64,000 nt of DNA, from positions 58,766,118 to 58,830,117 of the forward strand of contig CM049317.1 in assembly GCA_026874595.1 (NCBI GenBank). Direction: 5' to 3'. Source of the DNA: Sipunculus nudus (Eukaryota; Annelida; Sipuncula; Golfingiida; Sipunculidae). The notes under the pieces are model-generated. The model saw nothing but the letters and a program-made list of their open reading frames with translations, made no database searches and was not told where the DNA came from. Each line of letters starts with the position of its first letter. Within the stretch, counting starts at the first letter, position 1. Shown in pieces: positions 10,316 through 22,729 of the stretch. The position numbers were made by a program, and so were the translations under genes.

Positions 10316-11205
10316 ACAGAAACTAACAGAACTAACAACTAATCAACAGAACTGGCAAAATCCCCCAAACAATCCTAAACTTGTTTTAAATTCATTATAG
10401 ACTCCATAAAGTATTCATTATTTTGAACCTGGTACGGTGTCTTCTGATGGTAAACATATTATTGAACTTTTAATTAATTTTTAACATGAGTTCGAAACAT
10501 TTGAAAAAAAATTAAAGGTGCACTATTTTTAGGACATAGTAAAAGTAAACCACTGTTTATAGGATTATTATTAAACTACATAACAATATCTCAAAAGTGT
10601 TTTTTTTTCTTGTTATCCTCTACTGTGTGTCTTCTTGTTGAAAAATGAAATTTTAAACTTTTTATTTTATTAAAATTTAAAATTTCATTTTCAGGTAGAT
10701 ACATATATGATTCAGGAAAACAAAAAAAAGCGCGTTTGAGATATTGTCGTGTTGTTTAATATTAGCCTGCTAAACAGTGGCTTGCTGTTACTTGGTACTT
10801 GAAATAAGAATTTAAAACAACGTATGGATTGGTATTATATATCGGGGTTTTGTCAGTTCTGCTACTTTCAAGCATAATTAGTTCCAAACATTGAGTGTAT
10901 ACAATTTTTATCCCAGCATCTGAAATTAGTTTATCATAACTAATTATGTTCAGTTTGGAAAAATTTAATTAATTTACATTAAAATGTAAAATGTAAATGC
11001 TCTTTGTATACCTTATTTTAGCATTACCTACACATCATAAAAAAGAAAATCATGCATAAATATATTCCTGAAATTATGAAGTGTATTCAAGAGAGTACGA
11101 GGTGTAATATTATTAACATTTACAAGAAACTGAAAATTATTTACCCAGACGAACCCGTTTACAACTGTTTCCCACCTAAATTGTGACACTTTCGTGGAGG
11201 TTTCA
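10316..11205. other. AT-rich stretch without recognised features
   Basis: There is one perfect hairpin-like AT inverted repeat near 10645-10690 (AATGAAATTTTAAA and its complement). No gene is seen. Confidence 0.4.
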
Positions 11206-11209
11206 TTGC

Positions 11210-11885
11210 TTCGTGTGTGTGTGTGTTTGTGTGTGTGTGTTTTTGTGTGTTTATGTTTTTCACTCCATAACGCAATCAAGAACGCAATCCCATAACATTT
11301 TCAGGATAGTGTGAAAGAACAGGCATAATATTGCTCCTGATGTTTCTTTAAGAATAAATTTAGAGAGCATAAATAATAATATAAAAAAAAAACTCATTTG
11401 AATATGGACGGAATAAGTGAATGCCACATGATGGGAGCATGCATTCATTAAACTGCATATCGCTAGTTGCATCCACCACCAGGGTAGGCGTTCATTCCAA
11501 TTCGTGTGTGCGTGTTTGTGTGTGTTTTTACAACATAACTCACGCAACTTAATATTTCTTCAACGAAATCCCACAACACTATGGCATCTCTGGTAAGGGG
11601 TCAATAAAGAATCCATTAGATGTTGGTGTAGGTCCGGCACTTGATCCAGACTCAGGAACGTCATCAAGGAATATTCTCAAATTTATATAGTCATGCACTT
11701 ATGCATAAAATTACCTGGAGTAAGGGTCGAATAAGTGAGTGTATACTCACTTTTTGGGGAACATATGCACTAATGAACCTAGAAATATTGTCAAACAAGT
11801 GAATGAAAACACGGCTTTCGAGTACCCCACATTAAGGACCGCCCACATGGCGGACGTCTGCATTCCTGAGAATGCATATTTCTAG
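11210..11885 (+). mobile_element. non-autonomous Helitron-like element, copy 1 (left end uncertain)
   Basis: The right end has the 7-base stem TGCATTC-CTGA-GAATGCA at 11859-11876, then TATTT and CTAG at 11882-11885. A hairpin 5-12 bases before CTRR is the 3' hallmark of Helitrons. The upstream body shares (GT)n, ACAACATAACTCACGCAA and GTTGGTGTAGG-type blocks with 17190-17549, and CCGCCCACATGG with 17500 and 47405. No Rep/helicase is present. Confidence 0.6.
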
Positions 11886-12486
11886 GGTTTTTTTGTTTGT
11901 AGTGTGGCTTGATGTTGGTTAACTCTATGTATATCTGAAGGTAAGGTTGTTCCGTGATTTTTTTATATTTCAAATAAAATTCAAATAAATTAATAGATAA
12001 CCGATAAATACAGACTAGGGTTAATCAAATGTATACGTTATGGGGTGAAACAAAACTTTAAACAACTATATTGGTGTTTTTTAATGTAACTGATTTTGCA
12101 ACCGCACTGCTTAAATATATCTCTGTTGAAAAGTTAAAGGGTAATGTGTTTTAATTATTTCCTTTAGACAATACGGATGAGTCAACTTGAATATATCAGG
12201 ATGTATCTTAAAATAAGTCGTTCCTCTGTATAGCACCCTTGAAGTAACACCGAAAGTAACGGACAGTCAATGATTGCTAGATTTTGATATCCTAATTATT
12301 CATAAATATTCATTATATTATAACTATTCCCTATTATGCATACAGAAACCAATGACTTAAAACTACATTTAATCTTTAAAATGTGTTCTGTACCTAATAG
12401 GCAAGTACAAGGTACATAATCCATAATCTAATGAGAATAAGTTGTGATGAGACTATATGATAATAAATACTGGTGACATGCGAGTT

Positions 12487-12487
<1 letters not shown>

Positions 12488-12544
<57 letters not shown>
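12488..12544. repeat. (TA)n microsatellite
   Basis: A near-perfect TA run. Confidence 0.95.
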
Positions 12545-12548
<4 letters not shown>

Positions 12549-12676
12549 ATTGTATTTCTTGTATTGTACTTATCCTGAAGTATATATATATTTCTTTATG
12601 AATACTTCAATATTTCTGTCTCCATTTAATAAATGGTGTAGTCAATGTTCCTTTTCTTATGGTTCCTGATTATTTT

Positions 12677-12718
12677 TAGTCTTATCTTATCTTAACTTAA
12701 CTTAACCTAACCTAACTT
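12677..12718 (+). repeat. pentamer run drifting CTTAT to CTTAA to CCTAA
   Basis: Consecutive pentanucleotides change in steps, ending in CCTAACCTAAC. It resembles a degenerate telomere-like minisatellite but is only about 40 bases long. Confidence 0.6.
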
Positions 12719-13857
12719 TGTATTTGTCCCTAGCGCAAGTTTTCTGACGCCAGGCAATGAACACACATTTGTCTACGCATGCATATGCCATTGCTGCCTA
12801 CTCGCTATTCTGTTCCATAAGGTGTTATATTTTCCCACTGGTAGATTTGTCTGTTGGCAGCTCCACGCAATTTATGAGCAGATTATGATGAAACTTGGCG
12901 GGAGATAGTATAACATCGAAGAATTAATAAAATCTAATTTTGAAGAAAACTCGGCTAGAATTTTATGAATTTTTGACCAATTTATTGCACATCGCTTTTT
13001 TATGTCCTGTTCGAAGGCCAGAGCCATTCATTGATATTATTGTGCGCCTTAGTTCTAGAGGTTTGATAATTCTAGTTAAAGTTTTATAAGGATTATCTGT
13101 TTATGGCTCGTTTGCGCAGAGACATATCTCTAGCGGCTCCCCTAGATATAAGGGCCAATTGAATCCATCGTTACAAAAGTAAACGCTATACCATAAGTAA
13201 TCAAAACTGATCACACGCCTTACCAACAAGAACGCATGCAACGGAAGCTCACCATTTCATTTGATTACCATATTTTCATTAGGTCAGTTTCTCCCATCGC
13301 AAGACGATTGTTCTAAAAATAGCAACATATTTTTTAACCTGCTGCGTAGACGGGCTGTACGCGTGCCATCTGATTGGTTCAACTGTCTTGTTAATAATTT
13401 ATGAAATAGCACACTCGAGTGAAGAAATATCTTTGCTCAACAGAGCCGAGGTGCCTTGCCCTCCGGAAGATGATACTAATCCTTGCAGAGGTATTCATGT
13501 AGTCTCTTACTACCCAGTTTAGTATATACAGTATAATGTGGCTTTCTTCATATACTTGGGGTTACTTATTCGCGGTTTTTATTTTTCAATGTTCCGCGAT
13601 CTAACGATAGAGTAATCCAGCGTAGTATATCTATTATTATATTGGTTATTTAATCTGCAAACAAACTCTTTAACATATTTATGAGGACCCAAGGAAACAT
13701 CCAACGAGTTTGATTGTTGTTAATTATTGATATTTGTAATATCAATTATTGATTTACGGGTAAATTAAATCTTTGCCTGCCATCTTCGCTACAAGCATTG
13801 TGAAGTACATGAGGAGAGATTTTATAGTACATAGAGTATAAATGTATGTTTATCTTG

Positions 13858-13960
13858 TGGTATTAGGCGTTTTATTCATCGAAGTCTCATTTTCGCGATA
13901 ATTGCCCTTCCGCGAATATGAAACCCTCGCGAACACAGAGACAACTTTATTTTTTTTTTG
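13858..13960 (+). repeat. dispersed repeat with GAAACCCTCGCGAAC, copy 1
   Basis: The block CGCGAAT(A/T)TGAAACCCTCGCG occurs here and near 19712-19735, with a weaker version near 31890-31925. It is a fragment of an interspersed repeat of unknown class. Confidence 0.5.
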
Positions 13961-14209
13961 GGGGGGGGGGAATTGATAAATACATCAAACACAAAACTCA
14001 GTGCAAAGCAAAGACACATATATATGATACTCAATGTTGTTGTAGTTACAGCGGAACTCAAGGAAAACAAGTATTAAACCTTTAACTTGGTTGAAATATG
14101 GATGCCATATTAACAAATTCATTAGTGCTTTTGTCCCCGTTGAGCAAATGATATGGGAAAAAGAAACCCATACTCTTGTGCCGTAAAGTATAATTATGTT
14201 CATGCGGGC

Positions 14210-15060
14210 AGCGAATCTGATCTGAAATTTGGTACACTCAAATTTTACTTGAAATAATATCTATATTTTGATATTTGTACAAATGTTTGTCGACATGAAA
14301 TCGCAAATGTGATTTTCTCTGTTTTTCGATATCTGTTTTCAGTTAACCAGTTATACGCCATTTTAAATAAATATGCATTGTTTGTATCACCCATTTTTTT
14401 ATTTAAAATTAGATAGGAAAAAGACTATGAATATATTATAAAAAAGGCCTGGATATATTTGTTTTACTTTCATATAATACTATTTTACATACATATTATT
14501 TGAGATATATCTCATTTGAAAAAATATTTAAAAAATTGTATAAAGTTTAGAATCGTCAAAGCAAAATCTGAGACAATGTTCATATATATCTCATATGACA
14601 GAGGATATTCTAAGAATTCCAAATGTGTATATATCATTGTGGCTAAAATTCATTTTAATATGGATTTTAAGGCTAAATTTAACCAAGGTAGCTCGCCAAT
14701 CATAAGACCTTATCATGTCAAATTTTAATTAATTTGAAGTAGTCAATGTAAAGGAAACACTCTTCTTACCTTCAAAACTCAAGACACCATGTTATGTTAA
14801 CCCTCTTAACTCCATTGACACAGTGAAAGAGTTAATAATATACTGTGTCTGTCCTTTCATTTATTCACATAAAGAAGTTAATCTGTGACCTGTCCTCCGT
14901 TTAGAACTTCCGTGATCGAAAGCTTTACTGATAGAATATTTACTTTTTAATATTTCCTCAGACCCATCGTTCGTATTTTTACTTTGAAAGTGTAAGTTTA
15001 AAATGGAATTTTCTTAATATGAAATAGGGCTGGATGCTAGATTTACGTTTAAAGAACTAA
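14210..15060. other. AT-rich stretch, nothing recognised
   Basis: No exon, RNA gene or repeat with a second copy in the window was found. Confidence 0.4.
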
Positions 15061-15089
15061 TTGTTAGGAACGGATCCTTTGAGGGTGGG

Positions 15090-15935
15090 CGCTATTATCG
15101 ATATATCGGTGAAAAAAATTAGACACGTTTAACAAAGTATCGAAAATTAGTAGTACTAGTATATAAAATATCGTAAATTATATCGAAATATATTTGAAAC
15201 TGTATCGCGGTATGCAATATGCAAATCGCCGTATCGTGATACAGCTTTCATATACCGATTTTTTTTTGATTTTTTGGTAAACGTATCTATAACTTATTTT
15301 TTTAGTAAACTTAATGTTTTTGCTGTAAATCTAGACATCCAAATTGGCTGGGATTAATGATATGATAAAATTGAAAGCCGCTTCCGTGTCTTTAGACGTT
15401 TAGTAGAAAATGTTTAGGTAGGCCTGATATACCAAAGATCAGAGATCCGTCCCAAGAATTTTGCATGTTTGCTCACTGACTTATTAGTATACGAGAAATA
15501 TTTCCTTTTAGCAAAAAAAAGTCGTGTGAATGGCTATAATTGTACCCACCATCTATACCTCTCTGTGTTACAAGACAGTTCAAAGTTCTAATTGCCAAGT
15601 TATTTGCACATTTAAGGCCTAATGAAAATCTTGATTTTAACTGTGTTGTTGAGTACGGCAACAACAAGTATAAACTTTACTAAGCACGTTGGTACGTAAT
15701 ATTTCCTTATTTCTTGTTGAAAATAAACAATTCTGCCTAAACTTTTATTGTGTCATTATATTTCATATGATACAGACTTAGTAATCTTAATAATATATAT
15801 ATAATATAAAATGCACTTATTTCCTATAAAAATAAGTGAATTAAGTGAATAAGCTAATATGAAAATAGCGTAATACTACCGCTATACGCTACAATATATC
15901 GCAATATATTGAAATACGAAATTTGCAGGTCCAAC
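15090..15935. repeat. possible DNA-transposon relic with TATCG-rich ends
   Basis: The left part (15090-15260) is crowded with TATCG/CGATA units and the right part (15870-15925) has CTACAATATATCGCAATATATTG. TATCG-rich ends are seen in some animal DNA transposons, but no clear terminal inverted repeat or target duplication is visible. Confidence 0.25.
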
Positions 15936-16074
15936 AAAACATACTTTTAAAAGAAAACACTTATTACTGGTCATCTAAGAAAGTAACAAGTAATTAAGAT
16001 ATGACACTGTAGTTTAACTGAAATGATTATTTTTAATATGATTTTATCTTGCAGAAAAAAAAAATAATATTTTT

Positions 16075-17180
16075 TTCAGGGTCTGGGGTTCCTAAGGGGG
16101 TTTGGAACCCCTTTAAGTGCCCCCTGGATCTGGCCTAGGCCGATTGCGGTTTGAAGTACATGTACTTTAGATCAGCATGAGCTTTCCGACTGAGTAGTCT
16201 TTGTGACATATGATTAGAAACGAGATTCTCGGAGAATTTTGCCAAAGCCCTCATGAAATCGTTCAAGAAAAGCTTAAACCAGTAATAGGAATCAATCAGT
16301 ATCCCATAATTTGATGCTAAGAGCAGACATTACGTGCTATTTTTTCAGTGATTACAGTAGGCAGCTGGATTGGCGTGTGTTAGACCGATCGGAAATTATT
16401 CTTTCATAAATATAACATGCGTATACAAAAATAATCTTGCAGTAAATGTAAGGTTATATTAGAACATATTTATAGATCACCAGAATTATCACCGCCAGGT
16501 CTCTGTATGTTAATGAAGTTCGTCTGGTGGAGCTATGACAAACTTGCAAAAACATCTGTTGGCGAGATTATACAAGATTGAGTCTGATAAATAAAGGATA
16601 ACCGACCGCACACGTGCTAGACACAACTTCCGGGATCCGTGAAGCAACAATGTATAACCTGGAAGACTTATTACAATAAAAAAAACAATTATTTTTTTTT
16701 TATTAAAACCAATCTACAATAAATAATCGAATCGAGAATATAATTCATTTATCTATTTTTTTCAATCATTTAAATTTTTTTCTGTTTTCTTGTCATACTT
16801 TTTTATCTCCAGCTCAATCCATAAACAAAGAAAAACGTCATCATATTCCAGATTTAATTGCAGGTATATACACGATAAGGTTTAATAATTAGGTGGCTTA
16901 CTAAAATGTTTATGTACATTATATGTCCATCTTAGCATCACCAGAACAGATCAAGTATGCAGATATATGAATACAGAATATTATGTTTCCTTGAAATAAT
17001 CGATTTGAAGATTGAATCGACTTGCAATAAGCGATTCATGAAAAAGAATCAAATCCATTCAAAGGCTCATAAACTACTAGTATATGTCTCCTGAAATTTA
17101 TATGTAAACACTTGTATATGCATTAATCTATAGACAGTACACCCTAATCACTATGACCCTACCTTTGCCTTCACCAGGAG
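16075..17180. other. intergenic stretch with a stem-forming block
   Basis: Near 16080-16125 GGGGTTCC and GGAACCCC can pair in a hairpin. The 16160-16640 part is slightly GC-richer and without repeats, so it could be regulatory. No gene is recognised. Confidence 0.35.
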
Positions 17181-17189
17181 CGTATACAT

Positions 17190-17549
17190 CCATACGTGTG
17201 TGTGTGTTTGTTCACAACATAACTCACGCAATTATGAACGGTATCTCATAAAATGCATTTCGAGCAAGAGCCAAGGAAGAACCTAACAGATTTTGGTGTA
17301 GGCCTGTCTTATGATCCGGGTCCAGAAAGGACTTCTAGGAATATTCACTAATGTACATTCACTTAAGCACGAATGATCCTTGGGATACATGCGGAATAGG
17401 TGATAACAAACACGGTTAGGGAACTTCTGCACGATTGAACCTGGGAGTATGGGCCGAATACCAGAATGCAAACACCTTTTGGGGAGCATCCCACATTAAG
17501 GATCGCCCACATGGTGGAGGGCTGCATTCCTCAGAATGCATATTTCTAA
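17190..17549 (+). mobile_element. non-autonomous Helitron-like element, copy 2
   Basis: The 3' hairpin TGCATTC-CTCA-GAATGCA lies at 17523-17540 and is followed by TATTT and CTAA (17546-17549), which fits CTRR. The body starts with (GT)n and CACAACATAACTCACGCAA, as in copy 1. The upstream block CCCACATTAAGGATCGCCCA is shared with copy 1. Confidence 0.6.
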
Positions 17550-17779
17550 TTAAACATAACTGATATGACTTTCACGTTTGCAGATCTGTTTTCCGTTGAG
17601 TAATACTTTGCGAATACCATCACATAGATGTTAGGTCCAAGATTGAATGGTTTATTCAACAGAGCTATTTGTTCGCCGGGCGTATTTTGATAGTGCACTC
17701 AAGGCGATACATAATGCATGTTAATGATGTAATGTTTGACAGTGCATCGTATTCCTAAATTCAATTAAAACTCCTTATG

Positions 17780-18420
17780 TAGATAATGCGGCTTGCGGAA
17801 TGCGTGTTGAGAGATTTCATATATACCGGCCCGCATGCGGAATGCGGATAAAAATCGGTATTGACTGAATAAATAAATAACTTGAGAATCCATAGGCGCA
17901 CCTCCCGTATGCGGAATGCGTATCTGGCAAAACGGATCCTTACATGTAGCGATTTTTACCGGTTACGTATGGTATCCCGGAGCGACACATTGGAAATATC
18001 CATGCGCATAAGGAATCTTTACTTTAGGAGTGTTGTCGGAACCTACACTAACCTGCGCCAGAATCCTACTAAACTACTCCTGCGTTCCTGTCTACTTAGA
18101 CTCATCATGGTTCAACAAGGACATCTGGCGGCAAGCCAGAAGAAACAGAATTTTACCACCAGTGATCACAACCACCTTAGGTTACATGTTTTTCTGTTTA
18201 TCAACTTTACAGCATGTGCTTTGTTTACTAAAAGATTTTAGATTAACAAACTCATATATGCGTCTCAGATTCGTTATCAGAATTTCTCTCAGCAGGAATT
18301 ACCTACAGTGCATTTATATACATTCTACAGATAAGGTAGACGGAAAGCTCACTTCTAAAGAAGCTGCTGATTTTACCGCTGCCTGGAATGACCGGTTTTG
18401 ATGGACTTAAACACCAGATG
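17780..18420 (+). repeat. composite of dispersed repeats
   Basis: 17780-17930 is rich in GCGGAATGCG-type units, 17890-18010 is related to 4335-4480, and 18020-18420 carries ACAACCACCTTAGGTTACATG-type and AGGAATTACCT-type blocks. These recur at about 34340-34520, 43650-43960 and 56300-56430. The two overlapping ORFs of about 120 codons here lie inside this repeat and are not credited as genes. Confidence 0.5.
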
Positions 18421-18429
18421 GTGGGTCGG

Positions 18430-19516
18430 TGTCTGCTGAAAAACGTCGTGTGTAAGATTGGACTAGCAGTCAATCAAACGTCAGTTAACAAACACTAGAC
18501 AGGCAATATGGCTTCGCTCATTGCTGCGCTTCAAGCGCCGCTTTGTGACAGTTTATGGTATGTTCACAATTGTGCAGTCGTTTATGGCGTTCTTGGCTGT
18601 TTATAATTGGCAAACATGGTAGATTATCTGGACCATAAATGAACACGTGCGTTTATTTCGCGATAAACTGGGCTCATACATATTTGCTATAAATCATGTG
18701 ACCCTCTCAGCCAATCATAGAGGATGTTACTTCAGAACTGGGTCTCATCTGATTGGTCCAACATGCAATGCACACCTCTCGTGTAAGGAAAAAAAAGGGC
18801 CAAAACGAACAGCGCTTACGACATAAGTAGTAGTTCTATAGGTAAAGCGCTGTTTAAAAAGGGTCAGCTGACTTAATTATACGTCAAATATACGCTGTTA
18901 TCGAAGAAATTAGTATCTTAGTAAATATTCAAATAATTAAGTTAGGGTATTGTTAATATTTTCTCTTAGAAATTAATAAAATAAAACCAATTACTTTATT
19001 AGTTCCCTCATTATATACTTGATTCTGAGATCTGCCATATATATATATAAAAAAGTTCCCGGCTTCCAATGTTATCCACTGAAGAGGAGTATTATAGGCG
19101 TTAACTAATCAACCAAAAGCATCTGTAGCCAATACTAGCCACGTGATGAGAGCAAGCTCCAAGGATATTAGTGGGCGTTTTATTTGCAGATCGTGTGACT
19201 TTGCTAAGGTTATTTTTTTCGGCTTACCAGAGAATCCTTCCTCAGCCTGTATACTGTACATAAACCAATGATAACGGTGCTTGCAGCGGTTCTTCATTGC
19301 CCATGACCGGTACCCGTTCCGTTTCAGCAGAAAAGGACGCACCAGTATGGTAAACTCAAGGCCAAGGATATTATATCTTGTAGAATTATGAAATATCCAT
19401 ACTAATGCTCTTAGTCCCTCTATCATATAATTGTGTCGTTCCTTTTTTATCAATAGCATATAGTTGCAAATTCAACGCAAGTATCTTAATTGTTTACATT
19501 TCATGTTCGATATTGG

Positions 19517-19565
<49 letters not shown>

Positions 19566-20330
19566 ATGACATAAATAATCTAATATATGATTTACAATCG
19601 CACAACAAAATACTTGTTTTACCTATATTTGGGCCCAGTTAAACCTAGTGAAGATGAAGCTCTTATTAACGAAGGTTTAGTTTTCGGGTTTATTTACATT
19701 TTGTGAACATCGCGAATTTGAAACCCTCGCGAACAAAGAGCCAACAACACTATCTTGATAAATGTGTGTTAAATATAATTCCGTTTACTACCGATCATTT
19801 TGGTTCTGACATTTTATTTTTTTGACATTCTTATTCCAACGCTGGCTGATTTAAGAAAGAAAAAAAATAATTTAATATGTACAAATTTAACATCTCGAGA
19901 TTTCAATATAACTTCTCGAGATCTCGAGATGTTATGTCGAGATATAAGGATATAAAATTTGTAATGGATGTAATTTCTAGATAACTTAATCAGCCACCAT
20001 ATTTTCATGATATAATATATAATTATATTAAAGATAATTCCAATAAAGATAAAGAAAAATAAAAATGAAAGAAGAAAATGAAAGCAGTACACTTGTAGAA
20101 GACACAGATTCTTACTCATGACCTTTTGGAAGAAACTACACAAAATTAAGAAACATAATTAGATATACGTATCATTGGTTCTTAGAATTATATGAAGTTG
20201 GTTTCATAAAATCCTTTTATTGATAAATAGTTTCTCCAAATTTTAATTACGAAATATATAAGAATAACGTTGTGGTTAAACCGGGTGCTGGGGTGCTATA
20301 TACAAAGTTATTTTGAAACTAGTTGTTTTG
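18430..20330. other. AT-rich intergenic stretch with small repeats
   Basis: Contains a (TA)n tract at about 19521-19560, a CTCGAGATCTCGAG palindrome cluster and the second GAAACCCTCGCG repeat. The ORF at 19109-19459 (minus) shows no family pattern. Confidence 0.4.
19886..19935. repeat. inverted CTCGAGAT units around a perfect palindrome
   Basis: AACATCTCGAGAT is followed, about 20 bases later, by CTCGAGATCTCGAG, a 14-base perfect palindrome, and then ATGTT, so the whole forms an inverted repeat. Confidence 0.7.
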
Positions 20331-20429
20331 ACATTACTTAAAAAATAAATTTGTTCTCAAAACATTGCCAATAACATGGATAACATACAAAAGCATGTAT
20401 TTACACGTGATAGGTTCATAATAAAACAA

Positions 20430-20965
20430 GAGCGCAACTGGGCATAATACGCCTGTCTTGTATCTGATGACCTTCGACCTCATTAAATATACATGATTCT
20501 TATGAGAAGGTAATTCAGAATACTCTATTGGTAAATATGTAGAATGAGTTTCATGAAAATCCATAGTATTTAAAGTAAGTCACTAAGGTGCCTCCAAGGT
20601 GCAGTGACCTCTGACCTCATTAAATATGCATGAATTTTGCTGGAAATCGCACTAGGGCGACATATTTTATTGATTAACATTTCTGACGAGTTTTATTAAA
20701 ATCTTTTATATTCTTCATAAATTATAGCTGCGACACCACAATGTAGCCTAGTGAAATCTGACCATATCAAATATGTGTAAATGTAGCCCATAATTGAACC
20801 CGGGCGAGATAATCTTTTGGTTTGTAGTTATGGTGAGTTTCGTAAAAATCCGTCAAAGTCCTTGGAAATTTACTGGGCAGACAAGTTAACGGACAGACGG
20901 AAGGACGGACGATGGGTTTACCACAATACTCCTGCCATATGACGGGGGCGCATAATAATACATGC
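20430..20965 (-). repeat. dispersed repeat ending in GACGGA units and GGGGGCGCATAATAATA
   Basis: Two TGACCT(T/C)(C/T)GACCTCATTAAATAT blocks near 20470 and 20608 show internal duplication. The right end has a GTTAACGGACAGACGGA stretch. The design matches the 60.7-63.5 kb and 27.6-28.7 kb elements (internal repeats plus GACGGA end). Class unknown. Confidence 0.5.
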
Positions 20966-21092
20966 ATAAAAAATTAAAAAAAAAAAACTTTTTATTTCTC
21001 TAGAAATAGCACATTCAGCACAATAATATCGCTTCAGAATACGTAATAGTTGCTCACCAAATATCTGAAGGCATTGCTATTGTTTTTTTAGA

Positions 21093-21513
21093 TTTTTATT
21101 TTTAAGATATTTTTGTGGAGCTAACTCCCTCCATGAATTTAATGCTTGTTCAATTAAGTACTACCAGCGTCTGCAGAATTCCGTTCGGGTTACGGACTAC
21201 GTGACACGTGCTTGCACGCGATAATCCTAGCTTCAACCAGGCTCGGTGTACCTTTCCTGCGTGTTCGGGGAGGGGGGGGGGGGGGTTGCTTCTTCCACCT
21301 TGCTGGGCCATAAAATCATCGAGGACCCCCCGAAAGGCGAACCCGTTTATTTTGAAACACGACTGTTTCAGATCAGTCTCCCCATTAAGCCTGCAGGGCG
21401 GTCACCCTGGGTGGGGACCGACCGTGCAAAATCTCTCGACTGCGGCCGAGATTCGAACTCACGATCTTCCGGCTTTGAGCCTTGTGCTCTACCGCTCGAC
21501 CACGGTAGCCGGT
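21093..21513 (-). mobile_element. tRNA-derived SINE, copy 2
   Basis: It matches copy 1 in orientation and layout. The B-box-like GAGTTCGAATCTC lies at about 21449-21461 (minus) and the head ends in CCGGCTACCGTGGTCGAGCG on the minus strand near 21494-21513. The body contains a long G run near 21272-21285. The tRNA head is better preserved than in copy 1. Confidence 0.75.
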
Positions 21514-21959
21514 TATTGTTTTCTAGATTCATATGTTTTTAAAATGTTAAACAATGTCAGCTATCTGTGAACATATGTGAACGTTTACCATTATTACTTC
21601 AACTACATGTAAATGAATTATAAATGATCCTGCGTCTCTGCATCTTGATTCATGTTTAATATTTAGATAAATTTAGTATCGCTTGGGTGTATTATACATA
21701 TGAGATACATATCAGCATTTTGTATTATTAAACAAAACAATGATGTAATTTCTTCAAACTTAGTATAAATACCTTTATGACTATTTTAAAGATTTATTAT
21801 CTGATTTCAAGAAAGATGTTCTGTTGAGACTAGGGATTATTTTCTGCGGATATCAGTGAGTTCAACAATAGCGTGCTGATTCTCCTAGCGCTGATTACTG
21901 CTCAAAATGTAACTAGTCTCTAATGATTCGCTGATGTCGAACAGCGATTTCATTTCCAT

Positions 21960-22720
21960 CAGTTTCCGTTTGAAACCCCCTAGATCTGCTTATTCCGGAT
22001 TTCAAGCAGCAAGTGATTTTTCTGCATACAGATGCCCTCGTGTGACGTCATAAATTCTTATGAGAAGCAAAGATTCAGAGAAACCTTTCAAAGGTCTATC
22101 AAGGGTGGTAACAACAACGTTAGCTCCGAAAGTATGAAATCTCGGCCGAGAAATTACCAAGGCCGCCCACATTAAACGCTGCTTTTTCCTGGCCGACAAA
22201 TTTAAACTGAGTTTCTAATGGCAGAAGCTCCGCGTGGTGAACTTAATGAAAAATAAGGTAGGTTGGAGGCAATAGAGAAGGGGACTGTTTTGTTGAGCTT
22301 TACTGGCCGTAGTCACGCGAGCTTTGTCACGCAACAAGCCGTGTTTCTCTGTTTGTTATTAAGTCGCTGACTTGTCTCGTTTATTGTCACGGAACCCAAG
22401 CCCCGGCAAACGACAGCACAGACGCAAAGAGATGGGCTAAATATGAGAGAACCAGACACCGGGCCTAAACGAAACAATAGGTACTAATAACGCACCAGAT
22501 ATCAACATCACAAATGACTTATATGACGAGGTCAACTTGGCAGGCGACCCGGAGACCGTCGAGCAAATTGCCAGTTGTTAGCCGCGGCCCACGGGATAAA
22601 TTTAAATATCTATTTTCCCCCCGAGTGATTTATTGGTAAGCTGCAATTTTCCCAGCTCTAGCCAGCTCCAACAAACGATTTGAACCAACGAGAGAGTATT
22701 CACAGCAGGGAGTTTGTTTT
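21960..22720. promoter_or_regulatory. repeat-free conserved-looking non-coding block
   Basis: This has balanced base composition amid AT-rich repeats, with stop codons in all frames. It holds a CRE-like TGACGTCATAA near 22044, several AACAAT/TTATTG Sox-type sites, a CCGCGG block and TTTAAATA stretches. It may be a distal enhancer; the target gene is unknown. Conservation was not tested. Confidence 0.3.
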
Positions 22721-22729
22721 TTAAAACAG

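Larger units (their letters stand above)
11890..13850. other. AT-rich intergenic stretch
   Basis: It holds a (TA)n tract, a short stretch of drifting pentamers near 12677-12718, and unique sequence. I see no coding exon or RNA gene. Confidence 0.45.

Noticed and set aside
17882-18401. Two overlapping ORFs of about 120 codons
   Set aside because: They fall inside dispersed repeats also found at 34.4, 43.7 and 56.3 kb, and neither has domain features.
21420-21515. Functional tRNA gene in the SINE copy 2 head
   Set aside because: The A- and B-box-like parts continue into the SINE body and the acceptor stem does not close, so it is a SINE head.
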